A DNA stretch of 64,000 nucleotides from Orientallactaga sibirica (lineage: Eukaryota > Chordata > Mammalia > Rodentia > Dipodidae): contig JAEOAD010001756.1 of assembly GCA_036365145.1 (NCBI GenBank), positions 62,001 through 126,000 on the forward strand, written 5' to 3'. Below are positions 38,401 through 51,807 of the stretch, in pieces. The number at the start of each line of letters is the position of its first letter. Position 1 is the stretch's first letter. A model generated the notes under the pieces. That model was not told the DNA's origin, searched no databases, and was given only the letters and a program-made list of their open reading frames with translations. The position numbers were made by a program, and so were the translations under genes.

Positions 38401-39949
38401 ATTTTACAAAGCAGGAAAGTTAGAACTTGCTCTGATCTACACTCCTTGTAGAAAAGCAACTCATTCCAAGAGCCGAACAAGCTTATTTTGCACAGTACAG
38501 TGTTCGGTAATGAAGATGTTCCTTTTCTTACTGAACTACATTAGAAAAGAAACAAAGCTAGTAAATTGTTCAACTTGTTACATTGTACAAAGGAGGAAAG
38601 TTAGAACTTGCTGTGATCTACACTCTTCGTAGAAAAGGAACTCATTCCTAAGCTGAGCAAGCTTATTTCACACAGTACAGTGTTTGGCAATGAAGATGTT
38701 TCTTTTCTTACAGAACTATGGTAGAAATGAAACGATGCTAGTAAATGGTACAACTTGTTAGATTGTACAAACCAGCAATGTTTGAACTTCCTGTGATCTA
38801 CACTTTTCTTACAAAAGCAGCTCATTCATAGAGCCAAACAAGCTTATTTCACACAGTACAGTGTTTGCCAAAGAAGATTTTCCTTTTCTTACCAAAAGAC
38901 ATGAAAAATGAAAAGAAGCTAGTAAATTGTACAACTTGTTAGATTGTACAAATGAAGAAATTTGAACTTGCTGTGATCTACACTCTCCGTAGAAAGCTTA
39001 CTTCGCACAGTAGTGTTTGGGAATGAAGATGTTTATTTTCTTAATGAACTTCATTAGAAAGGAAACGAAGCTACTAACTTATACAACTAGTTAGATTGTA
39101 CAAATGAGCAAAGTTTAAACTTGCTGTGATCTACATTCTTCGTAGAAAATCAACTGATTCCTAGGGTTGAACAAGCTTATTTCGCACAGTACAGTGTTCG
39201 GCAATGAAGATGTTTATTTTCCTACCGAACTAGATTAGAAAGGACAAAAAGTTAGTAAATTGTAAAACTTGTTAGATTGTACAAACGAGGAAAGTTTGAA
39301 CTTGCTGTGATCTACGCTCTTCGTAGAAATGCAACTCATTCCTAGAGCTGAACAAGCTTGTTTCACACAGTACAATGTTCGGCAATGAAGATGTTTCTTT
39401 GTTTACCAAACTGTATTAGAAAGGACACGAAGTTAGTAAATTGTACAACTTGTTAGATTGTACAAACGGGGAAAGTTTGAACTTGCTGTGATCTACGCTC
39501 TTCATAGAACTACAACTCATTCCTAGAGCTGAACAAGCTTATTTCACACAGTACAGTGTTCGGCAATGAAGATGTTTCTTTTCTTACTGAACTAGATAAG
39601 AATTGAAACAAAGCTTGTAAATTGTACAACTTGTTACATTGTACAAACGAATGAAGTTTGAACTGGCTGTGATCTACAATCTTCGTGGGAAAGCAACTCA
39701 TTCCTAGAGCTGAACATGCTTATTTTGCACAGTAGAATGTTTGGCAATGGAGATGTTTCTTTTCTTACTGAACTAGATTAGAAAGGAAACAAAGCTTGTA
39801 AATTGTACAACTTTTTACATTGTACAAACGAGTTAAGTCTGAACTTGCTGTGATCTAGACTCTTTGTAGAAAAGCAACTCATTCCTAGAGCTAAACAAGC
39901 TTATTTCGCACAGTGCAGTGTTCGGCAATAAAGATGTTCCTTTTCTTGC

Positions 39950-42900
39950 GAAACTGCATTACAAATGAAATGAAGTTACTAAATTGTACAACTTTTTGGA
40001 TTGTTAAAATGAGGAAAGTTTGAACTTGCTGTGTTCTCCTCTATTCTTAAGAAAGCAACTCATTCCTTGAGCTGAACTGGCTTATTTCGCACAGTACAGT
40101 GTTTGGACATTAACATCGTTCTTTTCTTACCAAACTACTTTAGAAATGAAACGAAATTGCTAAATTGCATAACTTGTTGGATTGTACAAACTGGTGAAGT
40201 TTGAACTGGCTGTCATCTTCACTGTTCATAGGAAAGCAATGCATTTCTACAGCTGAAAATGCTTATTTCGCACAGTACAATTTTCGGCAATGAAGATGTT
40301 TATTTGCTTACCAAACTACATTGGAAATGAAATGAAGCTAGGAAATTGTCCAACTTGTTAGATTGTACAAAGGAAAAAGTTTGAACTTGCTGGGATCTAA
40401 AATGTTCGTCGAAAAGCAACTCATTCCTAGAGCTTAACAAGCTTATTTTGCACAGTACAGTGTTCGGCAATGAAGATGTTTCTTTTCTTACAGAACAACA
40501 TTAGAAATGACATGAAGCTAGTAAATTGTACAAATTGCTAGATTGTACAAAGGAGGAAAGTTAGAACTTGCTGTGATCTACACTTTTCGTAGAAAAGCAA
40601 CTCATTCCTAACACTGAACAAGCTTATTTCACACAGTACAGTGTTTGGCAATGAAGATGTTTCTTTTCTTACTTAACTATGTTAGAAATGGAACGAAGCT
40701 AGTAAATTGTACAACTTGTTAGATTGTACAAACTCGCAATGTTTGAACTTCCTGTGATCTACGCTTTTTGTAGACAAGTAACTCATTCCTAGAGCTGAGC
40801 ACGCTTATTTCACACAGTACAGTCTTTGGTAATGAAGATGTGTCTTTTCTTACCAAACTAGATTAGAAAGGACACGAAGTTAGTAAATTGTACAACTTGT
40901 TGGACTGTACAAATGAGGAACATTTGAACTTGCTGTGATCTATGCTCTTCGTAGAAATCCAACTCATTCCTACAGCTGAACAAGCTTTTTTCACACAGTT
41001 CAGTGTTCGGCAATGAAGATGTTTCTTTTCTTACCAAACTAGACTAGAAATGAAACAATGCTTGTAAATTGTACAACTTGTGGGATTGTACAAACGAATG
41101 AAGTTTGAACTGCCTGTGATCTACACTCTTTGTAGGAAAGGAATTCATTCCGAGATCTCAACATGCTTATTTCACACAGTACAATGTTTGGCAATGAAGA
41201 TGTTTCTTTTCTTACTGAACTACATTAGAAATGAAACAAACCTAGCAAATTGTACAACTTGTTAGATTTTAGAAACGAGTAAAGTTTGAACTTGCTATGA
41301 TCTACACTTTTCGTAGAAAAGCAACTCATTCCTAGAGCTGACCTAGCTTATTTCACCCAGTACAGAGTTTGGCAATGAAGATGTTTATTTTCTTACCGAA
41401 CTACATTAGAAATGAAATGAAGCTAGTAAATTGTACAACTTGTTAGATGGTACAAATGAGGAATGTTTGAACTTGCTGTGATCTACACTCTCCGTAGAAA
41501 AGCAACTCATTCCTAGAGCCGAACAATCTTATATCGCACAGTACAGTGTTCGGTAATGAAGAAGTTTCTTTTCTTACCGAACTATATTAGAAATGATACG
41601 AAACTAGGAAATTGTACAACTTGTTAAATTGTACCAATGGGGAAAGCTTGAACTTGCTGTGATCTATAGTCTTCGTAGGAAAACAAGTCATGCCTAGAGC
41701 TGAATATGCTTATTATGTACAGTACAATGTTCGGCAATGAAGATCTTTATTTTCTTACTGAATGATGTTAGAAATGAAAAGCAGCTGGTAAATTGTACAA
41801 ATTGTTAGCTTTTACAAAGGAGGAAAGTTCAAACTTGCTGTGATCTACACTTTTCGTAGAAAAGCAACTCATTCCTAGAGTTGAACAAGCTTATTTCACA
41901 CAGTACATTGTTTGGTAATGAAGGTGTTTCTTTTCTTACTGAACTAGACTAGAAATGAAACAAAGCTTTTAAATTGTACAACTTGGTACATTGTACAAAC
42001 GAGTTAAGTTTGAACTTGCTGTGATCTACACTCTTCGTAGAAAAGCAACTCATTCCTAGAGCTGAACAAGCTTATTTCGCACAATACAGTGATCGGTAAT
42101 GAAGGTGTTTCTTATCTTACTGAACTAGGTTAGAAAGGAGATGAAGTTACTGAATTGTACAACGTTTTAGATTGTAAAAATGAGGAAAGTTTGAACTTGC
42201 TGTGATCTCCTGTGTTCTTACAAAAGCAACTCATTCTTTAAGCTGAACAGGCTTATTTTACACAGTACAATGTTTGGACATAAACATCGTTGTTTTCTTA
42301 GCAAACTACTTTAGAAATGAAACGAAACTGCTAAATTGCACAACTTGTTGGATTGTACAAATGAGTAAAGTTTGAACTGCCTGTGATCTTCACTCTTCAT
42401 AGGAAAGCAACTCATTCCTAGAGCTGAACATGCTTATTTCGCACAGTACAATGTTCGGCAATGAAGCTATTTATTCTCTTACCAAACTACATTAGAAATG
42501 AAATGAAGCTAGGAAATTGTACAACTTGTTAGATTTTACAAATGAGGAAAGTTTGAACTTGCTGTGATCTACACTCTTCTTAGAAAAGCAACTCATTCCT
42601 AGAGTTGAACAAGCTTATTTCGCACAGTACAGTGTTTGGCAATGAAGATGTTTCTTTTCTTACTGAACTACATTAGAAATGAAACGAAGCTAGAAAATTG
42701 TACAACTTGTTAGATTGTACAAATGAGCCAAGTTTGAACTTGATGTGTCTACACTCTTCGTATAATAGCAACTCATTCCTAGAGGTCAACAAGCTTATTT
42801 GGCACAGTACAGTGTTAGGCAATCAACATGTTTCTTTTCTTACCGAACTACATTACAAATGAAATGAAGGTAGCAAATTGTACAACTTGTTAGATTGTAC

Positions 42901-45900
42901 AAATGAAGAAAGTTTGAACTTGCTGTGATCTACACTCTTCTTAGAAAAGCAACTCATTCCTAGAGCTGAAGAAGCTTATTTCATGCAGTACAGTGTTCGG
43001 CAATGAACATGTTTATTTTTTTACCAAACTAGATTAGAAAATAATGAAGCTAATATATTGTACAAGTTGTTAGATTGTACAAAGGAGGAAAGTTAGAACT
43101 TGCTGTGATCTACACTCTTCATAGAAAAGCAAGTCATTCCTAGAGCTGAACAAGCTTATTTCGCACAGTACAGTGTTCGGCAATGAAGATGTTTCTTTTC
43201 TTACAGAACAACATTAGAAATGAAATGAAGCTAGTAAATTTTACAGAAGAGGAAAGTTAGAACTTGCTGTGATCTACACTCTTTGTCAAAAAGCAACTCA
43301 TTCCTAGAGCTAAACAAGCAACACAGTACAGTGTTCAGCAATGAAGATGTTTCTTTTCTTACAGAACAACATTAGAAATGAAAGGAAGCTAGAAAATTGT
43401 AAAATTTGTTAGGTTGTACAAAGGAGGAAAGTTAGAACTTACTGTGACATACACTCTTTGTAGAAAAGCAATTCATTCCTAGACCTGAACAAGCTTATTT
43501 CGCACAGCACAATGATCGACAATGAAGATGTCTCTTTTCTTACAGAACAACATTAGAAATGAAATGAAGTTAGTACATTGTACAAGTTGTTAGATTGTAC
43601 AAAGGAGGAAAGATAGAACTTGCTATGATCTACACTCTTCGTAGAAAAGCAACTTATTCTGAAAGCTGAACAAGCTTATTTCACACAGTACAGTGTTTGG
43701 CAATGAAGATGTTTCTTTTCTTACAGCACAACACTAGAAATGAAAGGAAGATAGTAAATTGTACAAATTGTTAGATTGTACAAAGGAGGAAAGTTTGAAC
43801 TTGCTGTGATCTACGCTGTTCTAGAAATGCAATTCATTCCCAGAGCTGAAAAGCTTTTTCACACAGTACACTGTTTGGCAGTGAAGATGTTTCTTTTTCT
43901 TACTGAACTACATTAGAAATGAGACAAAGCTTGTAAATTGTACAACTTATTGCATTGTTCAAACAAATGAAGTTTGAACTGGCTGTGATCTACACTCTTA
44001 GAGGAAAGCAACTCATTTCTAGGCCTGAAATGCTTATTTGCGCAGTAGTACAATATTGGGAATGAAGTTGTTTATTCTCTTACCAAACTACATTAGAAAT
44101 GAAATGAAACTGCTAAATTGCACAATTTGTTGGATTGTATAAACGAGTGAAGTTTGAACTGGCTGTGATCTTCACTCTTCATAGAAAAACAACTCATTCC
44201 TAGAGCTGAACATGCTTAAGACAGTACAATGTTCGGCAATGAAGATGTTTATTTTCTTATAGAACAACATTAGAAATGAAATGAAGTTAGTAAATTGTAA
44301 AACTTGTTAGATTGTACAAACAAGGAAAGTTTGAACTTGCTGTGATCTACACTTTTTAGAAAACCAACTCATTCCTTGAGCTGAACAAGCTTATTTCACA
44401 CAGTAGATTGTTAGCAATGGAGATGTTTCTTTTCTAACCAAACTAGATTAGAAATGAATCAAAGCTAGTAAACTGTACAACTTGTTATATTGTACAAATG
44501 AGGAAAGTTTGAACTTGCTGTGATCTACACTCTTCATAGAAGAGCAACTCATTCCTTAGAGCTGAACAAGCTTATTTTCGCACAGTACAGTGTTCAGCAA
44601 TGATGTTTCTTTTCTTACTGAACTAGATAAGAAATGAAACAAAGCTGTAAATTGTACAACTTGTTACATTGTACAAACAAATTAAGTTTGAACTGGCTGT
44701 GATCTACATTTTTGGTAGAAAAGCAACTCATTCCTAGAGCTGGAACATGCTTATTTTGCACAGTACAGTGTTTGGCAATGAAGATGTTTCTTTTCTTACA
44801 GAACAGATTAGAAATGAAACAAAGCTTACTAAATTGTACAACTTGTTAGATTATACAAATGAGGAAAGCTTGAACTTGCTGTGATCTAGACTTTGTAGAA
44901 AACCAATTCATTCAAGAGCTAAACAAGCTTAATTTCGCACAATACAGTGTTCAGCAATAAAGATGTTTCTTTTCTTACAGAACAACATTAGAAATGAAAT
45001 GAAGCTACTAAATTGTACAACTTTTTTGATTGTTAAATGAGGAAAGTTTGAACTTGCTGTGTTCTCTATTCTTAGAAAAGCAACTCATTCCTTGAGCTGA
45101 ACTGGCTTATTTCATACAGTACAGTGTTTGGACATTAACATGTTCTTTTCTTACCAAACTACTTTAGAAATGAGCTGCATAACTTGTTGGATTGTACAAA
45201 CTGGTGAAGTTTGAACTGGCTGTCATCTTCACTGTTCATAGGAAAGCAATGCATTTCTACAGCTGAAAATGCTTATTTTGCACAGTACAATTTTGGCAAT
45301 GAAGATGTTTGTTTCTTACCAAACTACATTGGAAATGAAATGAAGCTAGGAAATTGTCCAACTTGTTAGATTGTACATTAAAAAATCTAAAATGTTCGTC
45401 GAAAAGCAACTCATTCCTAGAGCTTAACAAGCTAGCAAAATGTTTCTTTTCTTACAGAACAACATTAGAAATGACATGAAGCTAGTAAATTTGATTGTAC
45501 AAAGGAGGAAAGTTAGAACTTGCTGTGATCTACACTTTTTAAGTAGAAAAGCAACTCATTCCTAGAGCTGAACAAGCTTATTTCACACAGTACAACAATG
45601 AAGATGTTTCTTTTCTTACTTAACTATGTTAGAAATGGAACGAAGCTAGTAAATTGTACAACTTGTTAGATTGTACAAAAGCAATGTTTGAACTTCCTGT
45701 GATCTACGCTTTTTGTAGACAAGTAACTCATTCCTAGAGCTGAGCACGCTTATTTCACACAGTACAGTCTTTGGTAATGAAGATGTGTCTTTTCTTACCA
45801 AACTAGATTAGAAAGGACACAGAGTTAGTAAATTGTAATTGTACAACTTGTTGGACTGTACAAATGAGGAACATTTGAACTTGCTGTGATCTATGCTCTT

Positions 45901-48900
45901 CGTAGAAATCCAACTCATTCCTACAGCTGAACAAGCTTTTTCACACAGTTCAGTGTTGGCAATGAAGATGTTTCTTTTCTTACCAAACTAGATTAGAAAT
46001 GAAACAATGCTTGTAAATTGTACAACTTGTTGGGATTGTACAAACGAATGAAGTTTGAACTGCCTGTGATCTACACTCTTTGTAGGAAAGGAATTCATTC
46101 CGAGATCTCAACATGCTTATTTCACACAGTACAATGTTTGGCAATGAAGATGTTTCTTTTCTTACTGAACTACATTAGAAATGAAACAAACCTAGCAAAT
46201 TGTACAACTTGTTAGATTTTAGAAACGAGTAAAGTTTGAACTTGCTATGATCTACACTTTTCGTAGAAAAGCAACTCATTCCTAGAGCTGACCTAGCTTA
46301 TTTCACCCAGTACAGAGTTTGGCAATGAAGATGTTTATTTTCTTACCGAACTACATTAGAAATGAAATGAAGCTAGTAAATTGTACAACTTGTTAGATGG
46401 TACAAATGAGGAATGTTTGAACTTGCTGTGATCTACACTCTTAGAAAAGCAACTCATTCCTAGAGCGAACAATCTTATAACAAGTACAGTGTTCGGTAAT
46501 AGAAATGAACTATATTAGAAATGATACGAAACTAGGAAATTGTACAACTTGTTAAATTGTACCAATGGGAAAGCTTGAACTTGCTGTGATCTATAGTTAG
46601 GAAAACAAGTCATGCCAAGCTGAATATGCTTATTATGTACAGTACAATGTTGCAATGAAGATCTTTATTTTCTTACTGAATGATGTTAGAAATGAAAAGC
46701 AGCTGGTAAATTGTACAAATTGTTAGCTTTTACAAAGGAGGAAAGTTCAAACTTGCTGTGATCTACACTTTCAGTAGAAAAGCAACTCATTCCTAGAGTT
46801 GAACAAGCTTATTTCACACAGTACATTGTTTGGTAATGAAGGTGTTTCTTTTCTTACTGAACTAGACTAGAAATGAAACAAAGCTTTTAAATTGTACAAC
46901 TTGGTACATTGTACAAACGAGTTAAGTTTGAACTTGCTGTGATCTACAGTCTTTAGAAAAGCAACTCATTCCTAGAGCTGAACAAGCTTATTTCGCACAA
47001 TACAGTGATCGGTAATGAAGGTGTTTCTTATCTTACTGAACTAGGTTAGAAAGGAGATGAAGTTACTGAATTGTACAACGTTTTAGATTGTAAAAATGAG
47101 GAAAGTTTGAACTTGCTGTGATCTCCTGTGTTCTTACAAAAGCAACTCATTCTTTAAGCTGAACAGGCTTATTTTACACAGTACAATGTTTGGACATAAA
47201 CATCGTTGTTTTCTTAGCAAACTACTTTAGAAATGAAACGAAACTGCTAAATTGCACAACTTGTTGGATTGTACAAATGAGTAAAGTTTGAACTGCCTGT
47301 GATCTTCACTCTTCATAGGAAAGCAACTCATTCCTAGAGCTGAACATGCTTAAGTACAATGTTCGCAATGAAGCTATTTATTCTCTTACCAAACTACATT
47401 AGAAATGAAATGAAGCTAGGAACTTGTACAACTTGTTAGATTTTACAAATGAGGAAAGTTTGAACTTGCTGTGATCTACACTCTTCTTAGAAAAGCAACT
47501 CATTCCTAGAGTTGAACAAGCTTATTTTCGCACAGTACAACAATGAAGATGTTTCTTTTCTTACTGAACTACATTAGAAATGAAACGAAGCTAGAAAATT
47601 GTACAACTTGTTAGATTGTACAAATGAGCCAAGTTTGAACTTGATGTGTCTACACTCTTCGTATAATAGCAACTCATTCCTAGAGGTCAACAAGCTTATT
47701 TGGCACAGTACAGTGTTAGGCAATCAACATGTTTCTTTTCTTACCGAACTACATTACAAATGAAATGAAGGTAGCAAATTGTACAACTTGTTAGATTGTA
47801 CAAATGAAGAAAGTTTGAACTTGCTGTGATCTACACTCTTCTTAGAAAAGCAACTCATTCCTAGAGCTGAAGAAGCTTATTTCATGCAGTACAGTGTTCG
47901 GCAATGAACATGTTTATTTTTTTACCAAACTAGATTAGAAAATAATGAAGCTAATATATTGTACAAGTTGTTAGATTGTACAAAGGAGGAAAGTTAGAAC
48001 TTGCTGTGATCTACACTCTTCATAGAAAAGCAAGTCATTCCTAGAGCTGAACAAGCTTATTTCGCACAGTACAGTGTTCGGCAATGAAGATGTTTCTTTT
48101 CTTACAGAACAACATTAGAAATGAAATGAAGCTAGTAAATTTTACAGAAGAGGAAAGTTAGAACTTGCTGTGATCTACACTCTTTGTCAAAAAGCAACTC
48201 ATTCCTAGAGCTAAACAAGCGTATTTCGCACAGTACAGTGTTCAGCAATGAAGATGTTTCTTTTCTTACAGAACAACATTAGAAATGAAAGGAAGCTAGA
48301 AAATTGTAAAATTTGTTAGGTTGTACAAAGGAGGAAAGTTAGAACTTACTGTGACATACACTCTTTGTAGAAAAGCAATTCATTCCTAGACCTGAACAAG
48401 CTTATTTCGCACAGCACAATGATCGACAATGAAGATGTCTCTTTTCTTACAGAACAACATTAGAAATGAAATGAAGTTAGCACATTGTACAAGTTGTTAG
48501 ATTGTACAAAGGAGGAAAGATAGAAGTTGCTATGATCTACACTCTTCGTAGAAAAGCAACTTATTCTGAAAGCTGAACGAGCTTATTTCACACAGTACAG
48601 TGTTCGGCAATGAAGATGTTTCTTTTCTTACAGCACAACACTAGAACCGAAAGGAAGATAGTAAATTGTACAAATTATTAGATTGTACAAAGGAGGAAAG
48701 TTTGAACTTGCTGTGATCTACGCTGTTCGTAGAAATGCAATTCATTCCCAGAGCTGAACAAGCTTTTTTCACACAGTACACTGTTCGGCAGTGAAGATGT
48801 TTCTTTTCTTACTGAACTAGATTAGAAATGAGACAAAGCTTGCAAATTGTACAACTTATTGCATTGTTCAAACAAATGAAGTTTGAACTGGCTGTGATCT

Positions 48901-49905
48901 ACACTCTTCGTAGGAAAGCAACTCATTTCTAGGCCTGAACATGCTTATTTCGCGCAGTACAATATTCGGAAATGAAGTTGTTTCTTCTCTTACCAAACTA
49001 CATTAGAAATGAAATGAAACTGCTAAATTGCACAATTTGTTGGATTGTATAAACGAGTGAAGTTTGAACTGGCTGCGATCTTCACTCTTCATAGGAAAAC
49101 AACTCATTCCTAGAGCTGAACATGCTTATTTCGCACAGTACAATGTTCGGCAATGAAGATGTTTCTTTTCTTATAGAACAACATTAGAAATGAAATGAAG
49201 CTAGTAAATTGTAAAACTTGTTAGATTTTACAAACAAGGAAAGTTTGAACTTGCTGTGATCTACACTTTTCGTAGAAAACCAACGCATTCCTTGAGCTGA
49301 AGAAGCTTATTTCGCACAGTAGATTGTTCGGCAATGGAGATGTTTCTTTTCTAACCAAACTAGATTAGAAATGAATCAAAGCTAGTAAACTGTACAACTT
49401 GTTATATTGTACAAATGAGGAAAGTTTGCACTTGCTGTGATCTACACTGTTCGTAGAAGAGCAACTAATTCTTAGAGCTGAACAAGCTTATTTCGCACAG
49501 TACAGTGTTCAGCAATGATGTTTCTTTCCTTACCGAACTATATAAGAAATGAAACGAAGCTAGTAAATTGTACAACTTGTTAGATTGTACAAACAAGTTA
49601 AGTTTGAACTTACTGTGATATACATTTTTGGTAGAAAAGCAACTCATTCCTAGAGCTGGCCTAGCTTATTTCACACAGTACAGTGTTTGGAAATGAAGAT
49701 GTTCCTTTTCTTACAGAACAACATTAGAAATGAAACAAAGCTACTAAATTGTACAACTTGTTAGATTATACAAATGAGGAAAGCTTGAACTTGCTGTGAT
49801 CTACACTTTTCATAGAAAACCAATTCATTCATAGAGCTGAACAAGCTAATTTCGCACAATACAGTGTTCAGCAATGAAGATGTTTCTTTTCTTACAGAAC
49901 AACAT
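39950..49905. repeat. Tandem duplication of ~5-kb satellite block (about 28 monomers)
   Basis: Two consecutive blocks, about 39950-44990 and 44990-49905, have the same order of private monomer variants. Examples are GTTTGGACATTAACAT at 40101 and 45126, CCGAGATCTCAACATGC at about 41150 and 46100, and GAAAATAATGAAGC at about 43036 and 47936. The offset falls from about 5025 to about 4901 between the left and middle parts because the second copy is missing bases. Where both copies are undamaged (42650-43310 against 47555-48212) they look identical. Confidence 0.88.
43315..47540. other. Deletion-riddled stretch across the duplication junction
   Basis: Relative to the partner copy, this stretch has about twenty small deletions that I could pick out. 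Most remove or touch a CpG: TTCGTAG becomes TTAG, GTTCGGCAATG becomes GTTGGCAATG or GTTAGCAATG, and ATTTCGCACAG becomes ACACAG. A few larger losses of 10-30 bases occur near 45170, 45380 and 45435. Outside this stretch such losses are rare. Confidence 0.8.
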
Positions 49906-51807
49906 TAGAAATGAAACGAAGCTAGTAAATTGTAAAGCTTGGATGATTGTATAAAGAGGAAAGTTATACCTAGCTGTGATCTACGCTTTTGGTAGAAAAG
50001 CAACTCATTCCTGGAGCTGACCTAGCTTCTTTCATACAGTACACTGTTTGGAATTGAAGATGTTCCTTTTCTTAGTGAACCACATTAGAAATGAAATGAA
50101 GCTAGTAAATTGTACAACTTGTTAGACTGTACAAATGAGGAAAGTGAGAACTTGCTGTGATCTACACCCTTCGTAGAAAAGCAACTCATTCCTAGAGCTG
50201 AACAAGGTTATTTTGCACAGTACAGTGTTTGGAAATGAAGATGTTTCTTTTCTTACAGAACAACATTAGAAATGAAATGAAGCTAGTAAATTGTACAACT
50301 TGTTATATTGTACAAATGAGGAAAGTTTGAACTTGCTGTGATCTACACTTTTCACAGAAAAGCAACTCATTCCTAGAGCTGACCTAACTTATTTCGCCCA
50401 GTACTGTGTTCGGCAATGAAGATATTTAGTTTCTTACTGAACCACATTAGAAATGAAATGAAGCTAGCAAATTGTAAAACTTGTTAGATTGTACAAACCT
50501 AGAAAGTTTGAACTTGCTGTGATCTACACGCTTCGTAGTAAAGCAACTCATTCCTAGAGCCAAACAAGCTTATTTCTCACAGTACAGTGTTCGGTAATGA
50601 AGATGTTTCTTTTCTTACCAACTAGATTAGAAATGAAACAAATCTTTTAAATTGTACAACTTGTTACATTGTACAAACGAGTTAAGTTTGAACTTGCTGT
50701 GATCTACACTCTTCGTAGGAAAGCAACTCATGCCTAGATTGAACATGCTTATTATGCACAGTACAATGTTCGGCAATGAAGATCTTTCTTTTCTTACCGA
50801 ACAACATTAGAAATGAAAAGAAGCTGGTAAATTGTACAACTTGTTAGATTGTACAAAGGAGGAAAGTTAAAACTTGCTGTGATCTACACTCTTCATAGAA
50901 AAGCAACTCATTCCTAGAGGTGAACAATCTTATTTCGCACATTACAGTGTTCGGGAATGAAGATGTTTCTTTTCTTACTGAACTAGATTAGAAATGACAG
51001 GAAGCTAATAAATTGTACAACTTGTTAGATTGTAAAAAGGAGGAAAGTTAGAACTTGCTGTGACATACACTCTTTGTAGAAAAGCAACTCATTCCTAGAG
51101 CTGAATAAACTTATTTCGCACAGTACAGTGTTTGGCAAGGAAGATGTTTCTTTCTTACAGAAAAACACTAGAAATGAAACAAAGTTAGTAAAATGTACAA
51201 CTTTTTGGATTGTACAAAGGAGGAAAGTTAGAACTTGCTGTGATCTACACTCTTCACAGAAAATCAAATCATTCCTACAGTTGAACAAGCTTATTTCGCA
51301 CAGTACAGTGTTAGGCAATGAAGATGTTTGTTTTCTTACTGAACTACATTAGAAATGAAATGAAGGTAGCAAATTGTACAACTTCTTAGATTATACAAAG
51401 AAGGAAAGTTTGAACTTGCTGTGATCTACACTCTTCGTAGAGAAGCAACTCATTCCTATAGCAGAACAAGCTTATTTCACACAGTACAGTGTACAGCAAT
51501 GAAGATGTTTCTTTTCTTACCGAAGTATGTTAGAAATGAAACGAAGCTGGTAAATTGTACAACTTATTAGATTGTACAAACCATCTATGTTTGAGCTTGC
51601 TGTTATCTACACTTTTCCTAGAAAAGCAACACATTGCTAGAAGCGAACAAGCTTATTTCACACAGTACAGTGTTTGGTAACAAAGATGTTTCTTTTCTTA
51701 ACAAACTAGATTAGAAGGACACGAAATTGTACAACTTGTTAGATTGTACAGACGAGGAAAGTTTGAACTTGCCGTGATCTATAATCTTCGTAGAAATCCA
51801 ACTCTGT

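Larger units (their letters stand above)
32444..51807. repeat. Main satellite array, ~180-bp monomers (subfamily II), right part
   Basis: About 107 further monomers of the same family. Between about 27.9 and 37.4 kb many monomers carry ACCAGGAATGTTTGAAC instead of ACGAGGAAAGTTTGAAC, and some carry AAGCAAAAATC in place of CAAGCTTATTTC, so variants are locally clustered. The array stops inside a monomer at about 51807, directly against the CTGT minisatellite. A 5-kb tandem duplication lies at 39.95-49.9 kb. Confidence 0.96.

Noticed and set aside
36773..39701. Repeated minus-strand ORFs of 60-94 codons with shared motifs (for example SSLPNTVLCEISLFS)
   Set aside because: They are monomer-derived frames that recur with the satellite period; the shared peptide is the translated repeat.
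41080..46215. The same ~60-residue ORF appearing at 41080-41265 and 46018-46215
   Set aside because: It is not a duplicated gene but one chance frame in a satellite monomer, seen twice because the 5-kb block is duplicated.
16131..51807. CRISPR-like regular repeat spacing
   Set aside because: The whole 180-185-bp period is repeated, with no short repeat and unique spacer structure, in a clearly eukaryotic context.
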